Of a DNA stretch of 64,000 nucleotides, positions 11,610-21,094 are shown piece by piece. Numbering within the stretch: position 1 is the stretch's first letter; each line of letters begins with the position of its first letter. The DNA is taken from assembly GCA_903904005.1 (NCBI GenBank), contig CAIVAR010000168.1, positions 1-64,000 on the forward strand, in the 5' to 3' direction. Source of the DNA: an uncultured Anaeromyxobacter sp. (lineage in GTDB: Bacteria > Myxococcota > Myxococcia > Myxococcales > Anaeromyxobacteraceae). The notes under the pieces were generated by a model, which saw nothing but the letters and a program-made list of their open reading frames with translations, was not told the origin of the DNA and did not search any database. The translations under genes and the position numbers were made by a program.

Positions 11610-12572
11610 ATGAGACAAGAGGAACCGGGGTCCCCCATCCGCATCGGCGTCTCCTCCTGCCTGCTCGGGCAGAACGTGCGGTACGACGGTGGCCACAAGA
11701 AGGACGACTTCCTCACCGGGCTCCTCGGACGGTACGTGGACTTCGTCCCGGTCTGCCCGGAGGTGGAGGTTGGGATGTCGATCCCGCGTCCGACCATCCG
11801 GCTCGAGCGGCAGGGCGATGCGGTCCGGCTCGTCGACCCGAAGAACGGCATCGATCACACCGAGGCCATGCAGCGCTGGGCCACGCGGAAGGTGGCCGAG
11901 ATCGAGAAGCTCGACCTGTGCGGTTACGTGCTCAAGAAGGACTCGCCGAGCTGCGGGATGGAGCGGGTGCGGGTCTACGCGAAGGGGGCGGCGACGAAGT
12001 CGGGCCGGGGGCTCTTCGCCGCGGAGTTGCTCGACCGGCTTCCGCTCCTGCCGGTGGAGGAGGAGGGGAGGCTGAACGATCCGGAGCTCCGGGAGAACTT
12101 CGTGGAACGGGTCTTCGCCTACCGGCGGCTGAAGGACTTCTTCCAGGGGCGCTGGACCCTGGGTGGACTGGTGGCCTTCCACACCGCCGAGAAGCTCCTG
12201 CTCCTCGCCCACGATCCCGACGGCTACCGGAAGCTCGGGCCGATCGTGGCGCGTGCCCGGGCGATGCCCCGGGACGAGGTGGTCGCCCGCTACGGGGAGC
12301 TCTTCATGCGGGCCCTGGCGAAGCCCGCGACCCTGGGCAAGCAGACCAACGTGATGCAGCACATGGCCGGTTACTTCAAGGACACCCTTCCCGACGACGA
12401 GAAGGCGGAACTCCACGACGCCATCCGGGACTACCGGCAGCGGCTCGTCCCGCTCGTGGTGCCGCTCACGCTCATCCGGCACCACGTTCGCAAGCTCCGC
12501 GTCGACTACCTCCTGGGGCAGACACACCTCGCGCCCCACCCCAAGGAGCTCATGCTCCGCAACCACGTGTAG
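11610..12572 (+). CDS. DUF523-DUF1722 protein (YbgA-like)
   Basis: 320 residues from an ATG with GGAGGATC upstream. The N-terminal half is DUF523: conserved cysteines in GVSSCLLGQNVRYDGGHK, FVPVCPEV and KKDSPSCGMERV. In the DUF523 relative TudS such cysteines hold a [4Fe-4S] cluster used to remove sulfur from thiouracil. The C-terminal half is DUF1722 (GLVAFHTAEKLLLLAH, KQTNVMQHMAGYFK). The same two-domain build is E. coli YbgA, which sits beside the photolyase gene phr. Here too the next gene, on the opposite strand, is a photolyase. Its reaction in this organism is unknown; a cluster-dependent desulfuration or repair-accessory role is inference. Confidence 0.88.
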   Translation: MRQEEPGSPIRIGVSSCLLGQNVRYDGGHKKDDFLTGLLGRYVDFVPVCPEVEVGMSIPRPTIRLERQGDAVRLVDPKNGIDHTEAMQRWATRKVAEIEKLDLCGYVLKKDSPSCGMERVRVYAKGAATKSGRGLFAAELLDRLPLLPVEEEGRLNDPELRENFVERVFAYRRLKDFFQGRWTLGGLVAFHTAEKLLLLAHDPDGYRKLGPIVARARAMPRDEVVARYGELFMRALAKPATLGKQTNVMQHMAGYFKDTLPDDEKAELHDAIRDYRQRLVPLVVPLTLIRHHVRKLRVDYLLGQTHLAPHPKELMLRNHV

Positions 12573-12578
12573 GGCGGC

Positions 12579-14063
12579 TCAGGCGCCAGGCAGCCCCGGC
12601 TGCGCGCCGAACCGGGCCAGGTACCCCTTCAACCGCAGCTTCCGGACGGTGTTCTCCGAGGTCATGTAGCGGACCGTCCCGAAGATGGGCCGCTCCGGTC
12701 CCCAGGGGCGGTCGTAGCGCCCCAGGCACCAGAAGATCCCGGAGGCGGAGTTGGGGTCCCGGCCGTCGAGGGCAAAGCGATCGTTCAGGTCGAGCATGGT
12801 GGCGAGCGCCTCGCGGGGCGTCGCGCTCCACTGCAGGATCTTCTTCCCCCAGAGCATGCGCAGGTAGTTCTGTATCCGCCCCCGCTCCCGGAGCTCCCGC
12901 TGCGCGGCGTTCCAGACCTCGTCGTGGGTGGCCGCACGCTCCAGGGTGGCGCGGTCGTAGACCGGGTCGCGGGGGTCGCCCGCGTGGGCCTCGAGCGTCC
13001 GGATCGCCCAGGGTGGAAGGGAGTCGAAGTCGTGCGCCGCCTCGGGTCGCCGGGCGAGCATGTTGTGCCCCACCTCCCGCCAGGTCACGAGCTCGTCGAG
13101 GAACGACTCGGCCTCCGGGCTCATGCCCCAGAACCCTTCCTTGCTGCCGCCCCCCTTGCCGAGTCGGGCGGGCTTCCAGCCCTCGCGGCGCGCCACCGCC
13201 CGGAAGACCTCGTGGGGCGAGACGTGGCCGAAGTGGAGCCAGGGGGAGAGGCCGCTCGCCCCGTCCACGTCCGGTTGGCTCCGCTCCAGGTATCGCGGGA
13301 GCCGCTCGGTGACGAAGCTCCGGAGCACCGCACGCCCGGCGACGACGCCGCCCGTGACGCCCAGGACCGGTGCCACCGCCGGGTCGATGGGCAGCGCCCG
13401 GAGGGCGGACGCGTCGCCCGAGAGGAGTTCCGCCGACGCCCGGGGCCACCGGGAGGCGACCTCGTCTGGCACCGTCGCGCCCGCTGCTCCGTCTGCGTCG
13501 AGGGGATCGGTGGAGGGAAAGGTGCCGAGCCGCTCCGGGAGTTCGACCTGGAGGAACCGCCGGAAGGCGTGGGCGGTCGGGTAGGTGGTGCGCGCCAGGC
13601 GCACCGGGAGGAGCCCGTTGCCGTCCACGGCCTCGACCCGGACCGGCAGGCGGGCCGCTGCCGAGGCGAGCATCCGCGGCAGGAAGAAGAAGGGGGCGTC
13701 GTCGGTGACCACCACGCATGCGCGCGCGGCGAGCGCTGCGAGGAGTCCGCGCCCCGCTCCCGGTGAGGGTTCGACGTAGGGGTGGTAGCCGACGCCGGCG
13801 TCGGCGCAGGTCCGGGCGTTGTCGGCCATCCCCTGCAGGACGAAGGCGTGGAGCCTCGCGCTCGCGAACGGGTAGCCGGCGCGCAGCGCCTCGAGGATCA
13901 GGACGGGCCGGGACAGCTCGCGCGACCACTCCACCGCACGGTCGAGGGTGAAGCTCCAGGAGGTCCTCCGCAGGGCGGTCGCCCAGAGCAGGACGTAGGC
14001 GCCGTCGCGACGGACCGGAGCCTCGTTCGCGGCGCGCAGCCGCTCGGCCGGCACACGGGTCAC
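12579..14063 (-). CDS. class II deoxyribodipyrimidine photolyase
   Basis: 494 residues. The C-terminal FAD-binding part shows class II hallmarks: NYLRMLWGKKILQWS, DLNDRFALDGRDPNS, then FGTVRYMTSENT. The N-terminal Rossmann part begins within about 30 residues of the start. These enzymes use blue light and reduced FAD to split cyclobutane pyrimidine dimers. The GTG start is set by a 4-base GTGA overlap with the SDR-DUF2867 gene upstream; a longer open frame exists but runs into that gene. It converges on the YbgA-like gene with only six bases between stops. Confidence 0.92.
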   Translation of the reverse strand: MTRVPAERLRAANEAPVRRDGAYVLLWATALRRTSWSFTLDRAVEWSRELSRPVLILEALRAGYPFASARLHAFVLQGMADNARTCADAGVGYHPYVEPSPGAGRGLLAALAARACVVVTDDAPFFFLPRMLASAAARLPVRVEAVDGNGLLPVRLARTTYPTAHAFRRFLQVELPERLGTFPSTDPLDADGAAGATVPDEVASRWPRASAELLSGDASALRALPIDPAVAPVLGVTGGVVAGRAVLRSFVTERLPRYLERSQPDVDGASGLSPWLHFGHVSPHEVFRAVARREGWKPARLGKGGGSKEGFWGMSPEAESFLDELVTWREVGHNMLARRPEAAHDFDSLPPWAIRTLEAHAGDPRDPVYDRATLERAATHDEVWNAAQRELRERGRIQNYLRMLWGKKILQWSATPREALATMLDLNDRFALDGRDPNSASGIFWCLGRYDRPWGPERPIFGTVRYMTSENTVRKLRLKGYLARFGAQPGLPGA

Positions 14064-15526
14064 GCCACTGCCCCGTCCTCCAGGAGCGCGGGGAGGGTAT
14101 GCCCGCGCTCCGCCACCCGCTTCACGAGGTTGGCGAAGATGGCCGCGTGGATGGGGTAGAGCGCGTACCAGTAGAGGTGGCCGGCCAGGCCGTGCGGCGC
14201 GAAGTAGGCGGTCTGGCTGAGCAGGGTCCCGCCGTCGCGCGGCTGGGCCTCGAACTGCAGCCACGCCCTGCCGGGGACCTTCATCTCGGCCCGCAGGCGC
14301 AGGAGCCTTCCGGGCTCCACGGCCTCCACCCGCCAGAAGTCGAGGGCGTCGCCGGGGCGCAGGTGATCGGGGTCGCGCCGGCCACGCCGGAAGCCCGGGC
14401 CGCCCGCCAGCTGGTCGAGGACTCCCCGGATCTCCCAGGCCCAGTTCATGTAGAGCCAGCCGCGCTCACCGCCGATCCCCGTGAAGGCCCGGAAGATCCG
14501 CTCCGGGGGGAGATCGACCGGGATGGCGCGCCGCTCGATGATCATCCCCTCCACCGTGGAGAGCTGCACCGTGGGGACGCCCAGAGGGGAACTCGCGAGG
14601 GCGTCGCTCCAGGCGGTCTCCACCTCGCCCCGCTCCAGCCGCTCGAAGGCGCGGTCGAGCGCCTGGGCGTAGGAGAGGGGATGGATGTCGGGGAAGAGGC
14701 GGCGCGCCGAGTCGTCCCGGACGACGACCTCGTTCCGGAGCCCCTCCACGAGGGGGCGCGCGATCGACGCCGGGACCGGGGTCATCCAGCGAACCCAGTG
14801 GGAGGAGAGGCGGGGCGTGAGCATCGGCACGGGGACGAGGAAGCGCCGGAGCCCGCGCCGGGCCGCGTAGCGAAGCATCATGTCCCGGTAGGTGAGCACG
14901 TCGGCGCCGCCGATCTCCACGACCTGACCGGCCGAGGCCGGGACCGAGGGGGCTGCCACGAGGTAGGAGAGGACGTCGGAGATCGCCACCGGCTGGATGC
15001 GCTGGTACACCCAGCGCGGGCAGATCATCACGGGGAGCCGCTCGGTCAGCCAGCGGATCATCTCGAAGGAGATGCTGCCGCTCCCGACGACCACGGCGGC
15101 CCGGAACTCCGTGACCGGGACCCCTGCGCTCCGCAGCGCGTCGCCGGTCTCCTGCCGGGATTTCAGGTGGTCGGAGAGCCCCGCAGCGGAGTCCCCCAGG
15201 CCACCCAGGTAGACGATGCGCTTCACCCCGGCGTCGCGGGCCGCCCGGGAGAAGGCCTGCGCAGCATCCCGGTCGCGCGTCGCGAAGGCTCCGTGGTCGC
15301 CCATGCTGTGGACCAGGTAGTAGGCGACCTCCACCCCCGAGAGCGCGGCCGGGAGCGTCGAGGGATCGAGCACGTCCCCGCGAACGATCTCGACGCGATC
15401 CGCCCAGGGTCGGCCGGCCAGACGAGCAGGATCGCGCGCCAGCAGGCGCACCCGTCGACCTGCCTCGAGAAGGCGGGGGACGAGCCGACCTCCGACGTAG
15501 CCCGTGGCACCGGTGACGAGATCCAT
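14060..15526 (-). CDS. NAD(P)-binding SDR-family protein with DUF2867 domain
   Basis: 488 residues. The first 12 contain the nucleotide-binding TGATGYVGGRL, followed by an atypical/extended SDR fold (VEIVRGDVLDPSTL, AYYLVHSMGD, VVVGSGSISFEMIRWL). From about residue 320 a DUF2867/SRPBCC-like domain follows (FRAFTGIGGERGWLYMNWAWE). This two-domain build is common in bacteria and often lies in light- or photolyase-linked clusters. Its substrate is not known. It is coupled to the photolyase by a GTGA overlap, so a shared light-stress role is plausible. Confidence 0.85.
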   Translation of the reverse strand: MDLVTGATGYVGGRLVPRLLEAGRRVRLLARDPARLAGRPWADRVEIVRGDVLDPSTLPAALSGVEVAYYLVHSMGDHGAFATRDRDAAQAFSRAARDAGVKRIVYLGGLGDSAAGLSDHLKSRQETGDALRSAGVPVTEFRAAVVVGSGSISFEMIRWLTERLPVMICPRWVYQRIQPVAISDVLSYLVAAPSVPASAGQVVEIGGADVLTYRDMMLRYAARRGLRRFLVPVPMLTPRLSSHWVRWMTPVPASIARPLVEGLRNEVVVRDDSARRLFPDIHPLSYAQALDRAFERLERGEVETAWSDALASSPLGVPTVQLSTVEGMIIERRAIPVDLPPERIFRAFTGIGGERGWLYMNWAWEIRGVLDQLAGGPGFRRGRRDPDHLRPGDALDFWRVEAVEPGRLLRLRAEMKVPGRAWLQFEAQPRDGGTLLSQTAYFAPHGLAGHLYWYALYPIHAAIFANLVKRVAERGHTLPALLEDGAVA

Positions 15527-15582
15527 CCCGGTGTCCTATCCGGCCGCAGCCCCGGGCGCTCCCGCCGCTGCGGGGCGCTCGC

Positions 15583-16146
15583 CTACCAGGTCGATTCGAA
15601 CTGGATGTCGACCTGGATCTCGGCCTTGTCCTTGGCGCTCGCCGGGACCAGATGGGCGTGCACGTGCACCGTGCTGAGGGGGAACTTGTTGCTCGTCATC
15701 TCCATCGACTGGACCTGGACCTCGATGTCGCCCCGGTCGCCGAGGCTGTCGCTCGCGGCGAACTTCTTGCCGGCCGAGGTCACGGCCGACGCGCTCGCGG
15801 CGCCGAGATCGCGGTGGGCGTAGGTCTGGACGGCGATGGGACCCTTGATGGTGAAGGTGGCCGGCACGAAGGACTTGAGCCCCTTGACGGCGCCGACCGG
15901 CTTCACCTGGAAGGCAACCAGGCCGCCGTCCTTCTTCGTCACCGTGACGGTGCAGGTGAATGCGGCCTTGACCGCGCCGGAGAGCGATCCGGAGCAGGGA
16001 GAGCCTCCTCCGTTGGTGGTTGCATCGGTGCCGGGGGTGACGGCGGCGGGGACGTCCGCCGGCGCCTTGGGCGCGTCGGCGGCCGAGGCGGAGCCGATTC
16101 CGGTGACGAGAGCGGCGACGACGAGCACAGGGATGCGAAGGTTCAC
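15583..16146 (-). CDS. secreted protein of unknown function
   Basis: 187 residues from a GTG with GGAGGAA four bases ahead. An N-terminal signal peptide (hydrophobic IPVLVVAALVTGIGSASA, cleavage expected before ADAPKAP) precedes a low-complexity Ala/Pro/Thr stretch. Then comes a beta-rich domain with two cysteines (about 38 residues after the signal peptide and 14 further on) that could form a disulfide in the periplasm. I do not recognise the family. It stands alone on the minus strand, divergent from the aminopeptidase gene. Confidence 0.7.
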   Translation of the reverse strand: MNLRIPVLVVAALVTGIGSASAADAPKAPADVPAAVTPGTDATTNGGGSPCSGSLSGAVKAAFTCTVTVTKKDGGLVAFQVKPVGAVKGLKSFVPATFTIKGPIAVQTYAHRDLGAASASAVTSAGKKFAASDSLGDRGDIEVQVQSMEMTSNKFPLSTVHVHAHLVPASAKDKAEIQVDIQFESTW

Positions 16147-16363
16147 ATTTCCTCCAAGGAGTGGGGCCCCAGGTGAAGGGGATCTCATGCATGATACCCG
16201 GAGTGACAGGCCGGTGGACACGACGACCCCTCAGGGATCGGAGCGGCGGCCACGCCCCGGTCGGGCATGGAGGCGCACCCGGATCGGGACGCCCCGGTCG
16301 AGCATTCCGGTGGCCCCCGGGGAGTGGGCCAAGTAAACGTCCGGACGACCCGGAGGTCACCGC

Positions 16364-18922
16364 ATGCCGATTCAGCCCACCGACAGGAACTACCGCCTAC
16401 CCCGGTCCATCCGGCCGCTCCGCTACGACGCGGCCCTGTCGATCGACACGGAGCGGGGGACCTTCGGCGGCCGGATCCGCATCTCCCTCTCGATAGAGCG
16501 GGAGGCCGCCTGGATCGCCCTCCACGCCGTTGGCCTGACAGTGACCCGGGCCACCGTCATCACGGGTGGGGTTCCCCTCGAGGGGAAGGTCGACTCCTTC
16601 ACGGCCAGCGAGACCATCCTCCTCTCCACCGGCGACACGATCGGGGTGGGCCGGACGGACGTGGAAGTCGAGTGGACCGGCGCCTTCAGCGCCGGGCTGC
16701 GCGGCCTCTACCGGGCCGGTCCGCTGGCCGCGACCCAGTTCGAGGCGGCCGACGCGCGCCGGGTCTTCCCCTGCCTCGACGAGCCGGGCTTCAAGGCCCC
16801 CTGGTCGGTGACGATCGAGGTCCCCCGCGGGATGCCGGTCCTCGGCAACGGGCGCGAGCTCCGCCGGGAGGCCCGCGGCGACCGCGAGGTCGTCACCTTC
16901 GCCGAGACCCCGCCGTTGCCCACCTACCTCGTCGCGCTGGTCGCGGGTCCGATGGGTGGCTGCGCCGAGGACCGGGTCGGCGACGTCCCGGTGCGCACCT
17001 GGGCCATCCAGGAGAAGGTGGACCTCACCGCCTTCGGGCAGGAGGCCGCCGTCGCCGTGCTTCCCAGGCTGGAGGACTACTTCGACGTCCCGTACGCCTT
17101 CGGGAAGCTCGACCAGGTCGGGCTCCCCGACTTCGAGTTCGGGGCCATGGAGAACGCCGGGCTCGTGACCTACCGGGAGACGGCCCTCCTCCTCGACCCG
17201 GCCACCGCCTCGATGCCGGTGCGGAAGCGCGTCGCCGAGGTGGTCACCCACGAGCTCGCCCACCAGTGGTTCGGGAACTGGGTGACGATGGAGTGGTGGG
17301 ACGACCTCTGGCTGAACGAGTCCTTCGCCACCTGGATGGCCTACAAGATCGTCGCCGGGTGGAAGCCGGAGTGGCGCATCTGGCTCGACTTCGACCAGGG
17401 CAAGGCCGCCGCGCTCGCCCTCGACGCGCTCCGCTCCACCCACCCCATCCACGCCGAGGTGAGGAACCCCGAGGACATGGGGGAGGCTTTCGACCTCATC
17501 ACCTACGAGAAGGGCGGGGCGGTGCTCCGCATGATCGAGGCCTGGCTCGGGGAGGAGCCTTTCCGCAAGGGGATCCGGCTCTACATGCGCCGGTTCGCTC
17601 AGGGAAACGCGGTCGCCGCCGACCTGTGGAAGGCCCTGCAGGAGGCCTCGGGGCAGCCGGTGACCGAGCTCGCCACCCGCTGGATCCGGCAGCCGGGCTT
17701 CCCCGTGGTGAACCTCTCCCGCGACGGTGCGACCGTCCGGCTCGCGCAGCGCCGATTCCTCTCCGAGCCGGGTGCCCGGGCCGAGGGCACCTGGCCGGTC
17801 CCGGTGGTCCTGCGCTTCGAGGATGACCGCGGACCGAGGGAGCAGCGGCTCCTCCTCGACTCCGCCGAGGTCGTCGTCGATCTGGAGGCGGTGGGTACGG
17901 TGCGCTGGGTGCTCGGCAACGCCAGCTCCACCGGGTTCTACCGGGTCGACCACGCGGCGGCCGATCGGGAGGCGCTGGCCCGCCACCTCCCCCGGCTGCG
18001 TCCCGAGGAGCGGATCGGGCTCCTCGCCGACGAATGGGCGCTCCTGCGCGCCGGCGAGCGGGAGGCCGGGCCGTTCCTCGAGCTGCTCTCGGCCTTCGCC
18101 GGGGAAGGGGACCGGGCGGTGCAGGACGAGCTCGTCGGAAGGCTCGCCGCGGTGGAGCACCGTCTCCTCGACGCCGGCGCCCGGGTCCGCTTCCGTGCCT
18201 TCGCGGCGGGGCTCCTCCGACCGGCGCTCGACCGGATGGGGCTCGAGGCTGCCTCCGCCGAGGATGGCGAGGCGCGCCTGGGCCGGGCCGCGCTCGTGCG
18301 GGGCGTCGCGCTGGTCGGGCGTGACCCGGCCGTGTCGGCCGACCTCGTGCGCCGCCTCGACCGGTTCCTCGCCGGGGATCGGGCGGCGCTCGAACCGAAC
18401 CTGCACGACGCCGCGGTGGCCGTCGCGGCCAGGGACGGCGATGCGGCGCGGTTCGCCGGGTTCCGGCGCCTGGCGCGGGAGGAGAAGGATCCGGCGCTCC
18501 TGCGCCGCTACCGGATGGGGGTCGCGCTCTTCGAGGCTCCGGAGCTGGCCCGGCAGGCCGGCGAGATCCCGTTCGGCGACGAGGTCCCGCTCCAGGACCT
18601 TTCGACCTTCGCGGCGGCGTTGCTCGGGAACCGGGCCGCCTCCGGCCCCTTCTGGGCCCTGCTCCGGGAGCGATGGCCGTCCTTCCAGTCCAGGCTCGCC
18701 GACGCGCCGCTCATGCTCCGCAGGGTCGTCGAGGGGATCGGCTCCTTCACCACCCGCGAAGGGCTAGAGGAGGCGCGCGCCTTCTTCGCCGCCCACGACG
18801 TGCCCGCCGCACGGCAGGCCATCTCGCAGACGCTCGAGCGGCTGGCCCAGGACGTCGAGCTCTGGGAGCGCATCGGTCCGGCGGTGGGGGCGTGGCTCGT
18901 GGCGCGGGAGGGGCAACGGTGA
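16364..18922 (+). CDS. M1 family zinc aminopeptidase
   Basis: 852 residues. The substrate-anchoring motif GAMEN is followed by the zinc site HELAHQW (His296, Glu297, His300) and the third ligand Glu319 in NESFATW. The large helical ERAP1-type C-terminal domain is present, giving the full family length. M1 enzymes remove N-terminal residues from peptides. There is no signal peptide, so it should be cytosolic. Its stop overlaps the GTG of the following transporter gene (GTGA). The pairing of a peptidase with a muropeptide-permease-like transporter suggests use of imported peptides, which is an inference. Confidence 0.92.
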   Translation: MPIQPTDRNYRLPRSIRPLRYDAALSIDTERGTFGGRIRISLSIEREAAWIALHAVGLTVTRATVITGGVPLEGKVDSFTASETILLSTGDTIGVGRTDVEVEWTGAFSAGLRGLYRAGPLAATQFEAADARRVFPCLDEPGFKAPWSVTIEVPRGMPVLGNGRELRREARGDREVVTFAETPPLPTYLVALVAGPMGGCAEDRVGDVPVRTWAIQEKVDLTAFGQEAAVAVLPRLEDYFDVPYAFGKLDQVGLPDFEFGAMENAGLVTYRETALLLDPATASMPVRKRVAEVVTHELAHQWFGNWVTMEWWDDLWLNESFATWMAYKIVAGWKPEWRIWLDFDQGKAAALALDALRSTHPIHAEVRNPEDMGEAFDLITYEKGGAVLRMIEAWLGEEPFRKGIRLYMRRFAQGNAVAADLWKALQEASGQPVTELATRWIRQPGFPVVNLSRDGATVRLAQRRFLSEPGARAEGTWPVPVVLRFEDDRGPREQRLLLDSAEVVVDLEAVGTVRWVLGNASSTGFYRVDHAAADREALARHLPRLRPEERIGLLADEWALLRAGEREAGPFLELLSAFAGEGDRAVQDELVGRLAAVEHRLLDAGARVRFRAFAAGLLRPALDRMGLEAASAEDGEARLGRAALVRGVALVGRDPAVSADLVRRLDRFLAGDRAALEPNLHDAAVAVAARDGDAARFAGFRRLAREEKDPALLRRYRMGVALFEAPELARQAGEIPFGDEVPLQDLSTFAAALLGNRAASGPFWALLRERWPSFQSRLADAPLMLRRVVEGIGSFTTREGLEEARAFFAAHDVPAARQAISQTLERLAQDVELWERIGPAVGAWLVAREGQR

Positions 18923-20217
18923 CCGAGCACGTCGACGTCGAGGGGCAGCGCTGGACCCGTCCCTGGCTCTACCTCCTCCTCGAGCTCCCCTTCGGGGCGG
19001 CCATCGGCTTCCTCATGATCGCGGTTCCCTACCGGCTCTCGGCCGCGGGGGTGCCGCTCTCGGACATCGCGACGGTGTCGGCGTTGGGGTTCATGCCCCA
19101 CGCGCTCAAGATCTTCTGGGTCCCGGTCATCGACATGGTCGGGAAGCGCAAGCACTGGTACCTCGCGATGGTCGGTGTGACCGCCGCGCTCCTCGCCGCC
19201 GCCTCGCTCGTTCCCGACCCGGCGCGCCACCTCGGGCTCCTCACCGTTCTCGTGACCGCGCTCCAGGCGGCCGCGGCCACCACCTCGGCGGCCCTGAACG
19301 CGCTCATCGCCATGACCACCCACCCCGACGACAAGGGCAAGGCGGGCGGCTTCTACATGGCCGGCAACGTGGGGGGTACGGGCATCCTCGGCGCGCTCGC
19401 CCTCTGGGTCTCGACCGGGCTCGCCCCCTGGGCCGGAGGGCTGGTCCTGGCGGTCGTGGTGATCGCGTCCGGCGCGGGCGCCGTCACCATCCACGAGCCG
19501 GCACGGCGGGAGGACGGGCCCGCCGGCGGGATCCTGCGGGCGCTCGGCCAGCGCATCGCCGCCATGGGGCGCGACCTCTGGGAGACCGCGTCGAGCCTCC
19601 ACGGCTTCACCGCGGTGGTCATCTCCCTCGCCCCGGTCGGCTGCGGGGCGCTCACCAACCTCTTCTCCGGGATGGCCATCGAGTACGGGGCCGACCAGCA
19701 CGTCGTGGAGGTCGTGAACGGGCTCGGCGGCGGGCTCGCCGGGGCGCTCGGCTCCCTCCTGGGCGGCTTCCTGGCCGACCGGATGAACCGGCGGGTGGCC
19801 TATGCGCTCGCCGGGGGGCTCACGGCCCTCTCGGCCCTGGGCATGCTCGCCGCGCCCATGACGCCGACGACCTACACCCTCGGAACGCTCGCCTACAGCT
19901 TCGCCAACGGGATCGCCTTCGCCACCTGGGCCGGCATGGTGCTCGAGGTGGTCGGCAACAGCGCCGCGGTCGCCACCAAGTACGCCCTCTTCGTCGCCTC
20001 CTCCAACCTCGCCATCAGCACCGTCACCAAGCTCGACGGGTGGGCGAGCGGGTTCCGCGGCCTCTCCGGGCAGTGGACGCGCGAGGCCGGGGCGCGGGGC
20101 GCCCTCGCCTTCGACGCGGCCATCACCTTCGCCGGGCTCGTCCTCGTGCTCGGGCTGGTGCGCTACACCTCGCGGAGGAAGGCCAGGACCTCGGCCGCCA
20201 CCGCCGCGGGTTCGTGA
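18919..20217 (+). CDS. AmpG/PAT-like major facilitator transporter
   Basis: 432 residues, about 12 hydrophobic helices. The loop after the second helix, LKIFWVPVIDMVGKRKHW, resembles the (L/K)F.W.P..D..G+R+ pattern of AmpG and acetyl-CoA transporter relatives. AmpG imports muropeptides in other bacteria; the substrate here is not known. The GTG start is fixed by the 4-base overlap with the aminopeptidase stop. The last 55 bases overlap, tail to tail, with the minus-strand hydrolase gene, so the final 18 codons are shared with the complement of that gene. Confidence 0.8.
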   Translation: MTEHVDVEGQRWTRPWLYLLLELPFGAAIGFLMIAVPYRLSAAGVPLSDIATVSALGFMPHALKIFWVPVIDMVGKRKHWYLAMVGVTAALLAAASLVPDPARHLGLLTVLVTALQAAAATTSAALNALIAMTTHPDDKGKAGGFYMAGNVGGTGILGALALWVSTGLAPWAGGLVLAVVVIASGAGAVTIHEPARREDGPAGGILRALGQRIAAMGRDLWETASSLHGFTAVVISLAPVGCGALTNLFSGMAIEYGADQHVVEVVNGLGGGLAGALGSLLGGFLADRMNRRVAYALAGGLTALSALGMLAAPMTPTTYTLGTLAYSFANGIAFATWAGMVLEVVGNSAAVATKYALFVASSNLAISTVTKLDGWASGFRGLSGQWTREAGARGALAFDAAITFAGLVLVLGLVRYTSRRKARTSAATAAGS

Positions 20218-21032
20218 CGGATCATCATGTGGCCGGCTCCCGGCACGATCCGGGTGCGGGCGTCGCGCAGGCACGCCACCCGGTCCGGCATGTCCGGGGG
20301 CGGGGGCAACTCGGTCCGCTCCCCCTCGAGCAGGAGCGCGGGGCAGCGGACCGCCCTCCAGTAGCGGCTCCACTGCTCGAGCCGGAACGGGTAAGGGCCG
20401 CGGGTCACGTGCACCGGGTCGTGCTTGAAGACGCGGCCGCCCGGCACCGGCCTGGTGCCGTGCTCGGCCAGGAAGGTCGCGACGTCGGACGGGCAGAGGG
20501 GGTCGAACTGCCGGATGCGCTCGGCGCAGGCGGCGACGTCCGGGAGCACCCGGGGGCCGCGCTGCCGGGCACGCCGGACCTCGTGGATCCAGCTGGCCGC
20601 GCGCCGTGGCAGGTCCTCCTCCAGGTCCTCGGCGAGCCGCATCCCCTCCATGACCACGATGGCCCGGGGCCGGTCCGGAAAGACGCCCGCGAAGAGGGCC
20701 GCGAGCGAGGCGCCCATCGAGTGGCCCACCACGACGAGCCGGTCGCGGGCCGTGGCGTCGGCCAGGTCGGCGACGTCGTGCAGGTAGTCGAGGAAGTGGT
20801 AGTAGCCGCCGCGCCCGATCCACTCGGAATCTCCGTGTCCGCGCAGGTCGGGGGCGACGACGTGGTAGCCGGCGGCTGCCAGCGCGGGTGCGATGGGGGC
20901 GAAGCCCCAGGAGAGATCGAGGAAGCCGTGCAGGCAGAGGAGGGTGGTCCGCCCGCCGCCGTCCCATTCCAGGAGGCGGTGGCGGAGGCCGTTGGCGATC
21001 AGGTCTCGTTCCGCCGGGTGGGAATCGATCAT
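20163..21032 (-). CDS. alpha/beta hydrolase
   Basis: 289 residues. LCLHGFLDLSWGF gives the oxyanion-hole segment; nucleophile Ser in GHSMGASLA; DLRGHGDS is typical of the fold; the acid and His are in the last third (GAGHMMIRH). A soluble esterase- or epoxide-hydrolase-like enzyme of unknown substrate. The chosen ATG skips an upstream 16-codon extension that would run toward the divergent quinone oxidoreductase. The 3' end overlaps the transporter gene on the other strand by 55 bases. Confidence 0.83.
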   Translation of the reverse strand: MIDSHPAERDLIANGLRHRLLEWDGGGRTTLLCLHGFLDLSWGFAPIAPALAAAGYHVVAPDLRGHGDSEWIGRGGYYHFLDYLHDVADLADATARDRLVVVGHSMGASLAALFAGVFPDRPRAIVVMEGMRLAEDLEEDLPRRAASWIHEVRRARQRGPRVLPDVAACAERIRQFDPLCPSDVATFLAEHGTRPVPGGRVFKHDPVHVTRGPYPFRLEQWSRYWRAVRCPALLLEGERTELPPPPDMPDRVACLRDARTRIVPGAGHMMIRHEPAAVAAEVLAFLREV

Positions 21033-21094
21033 GGCTGGGGAGCGTAGCCCCGCCCCGTCCGCTAAGGAATCCCCCAGCAAGGAACGGAGGCACG

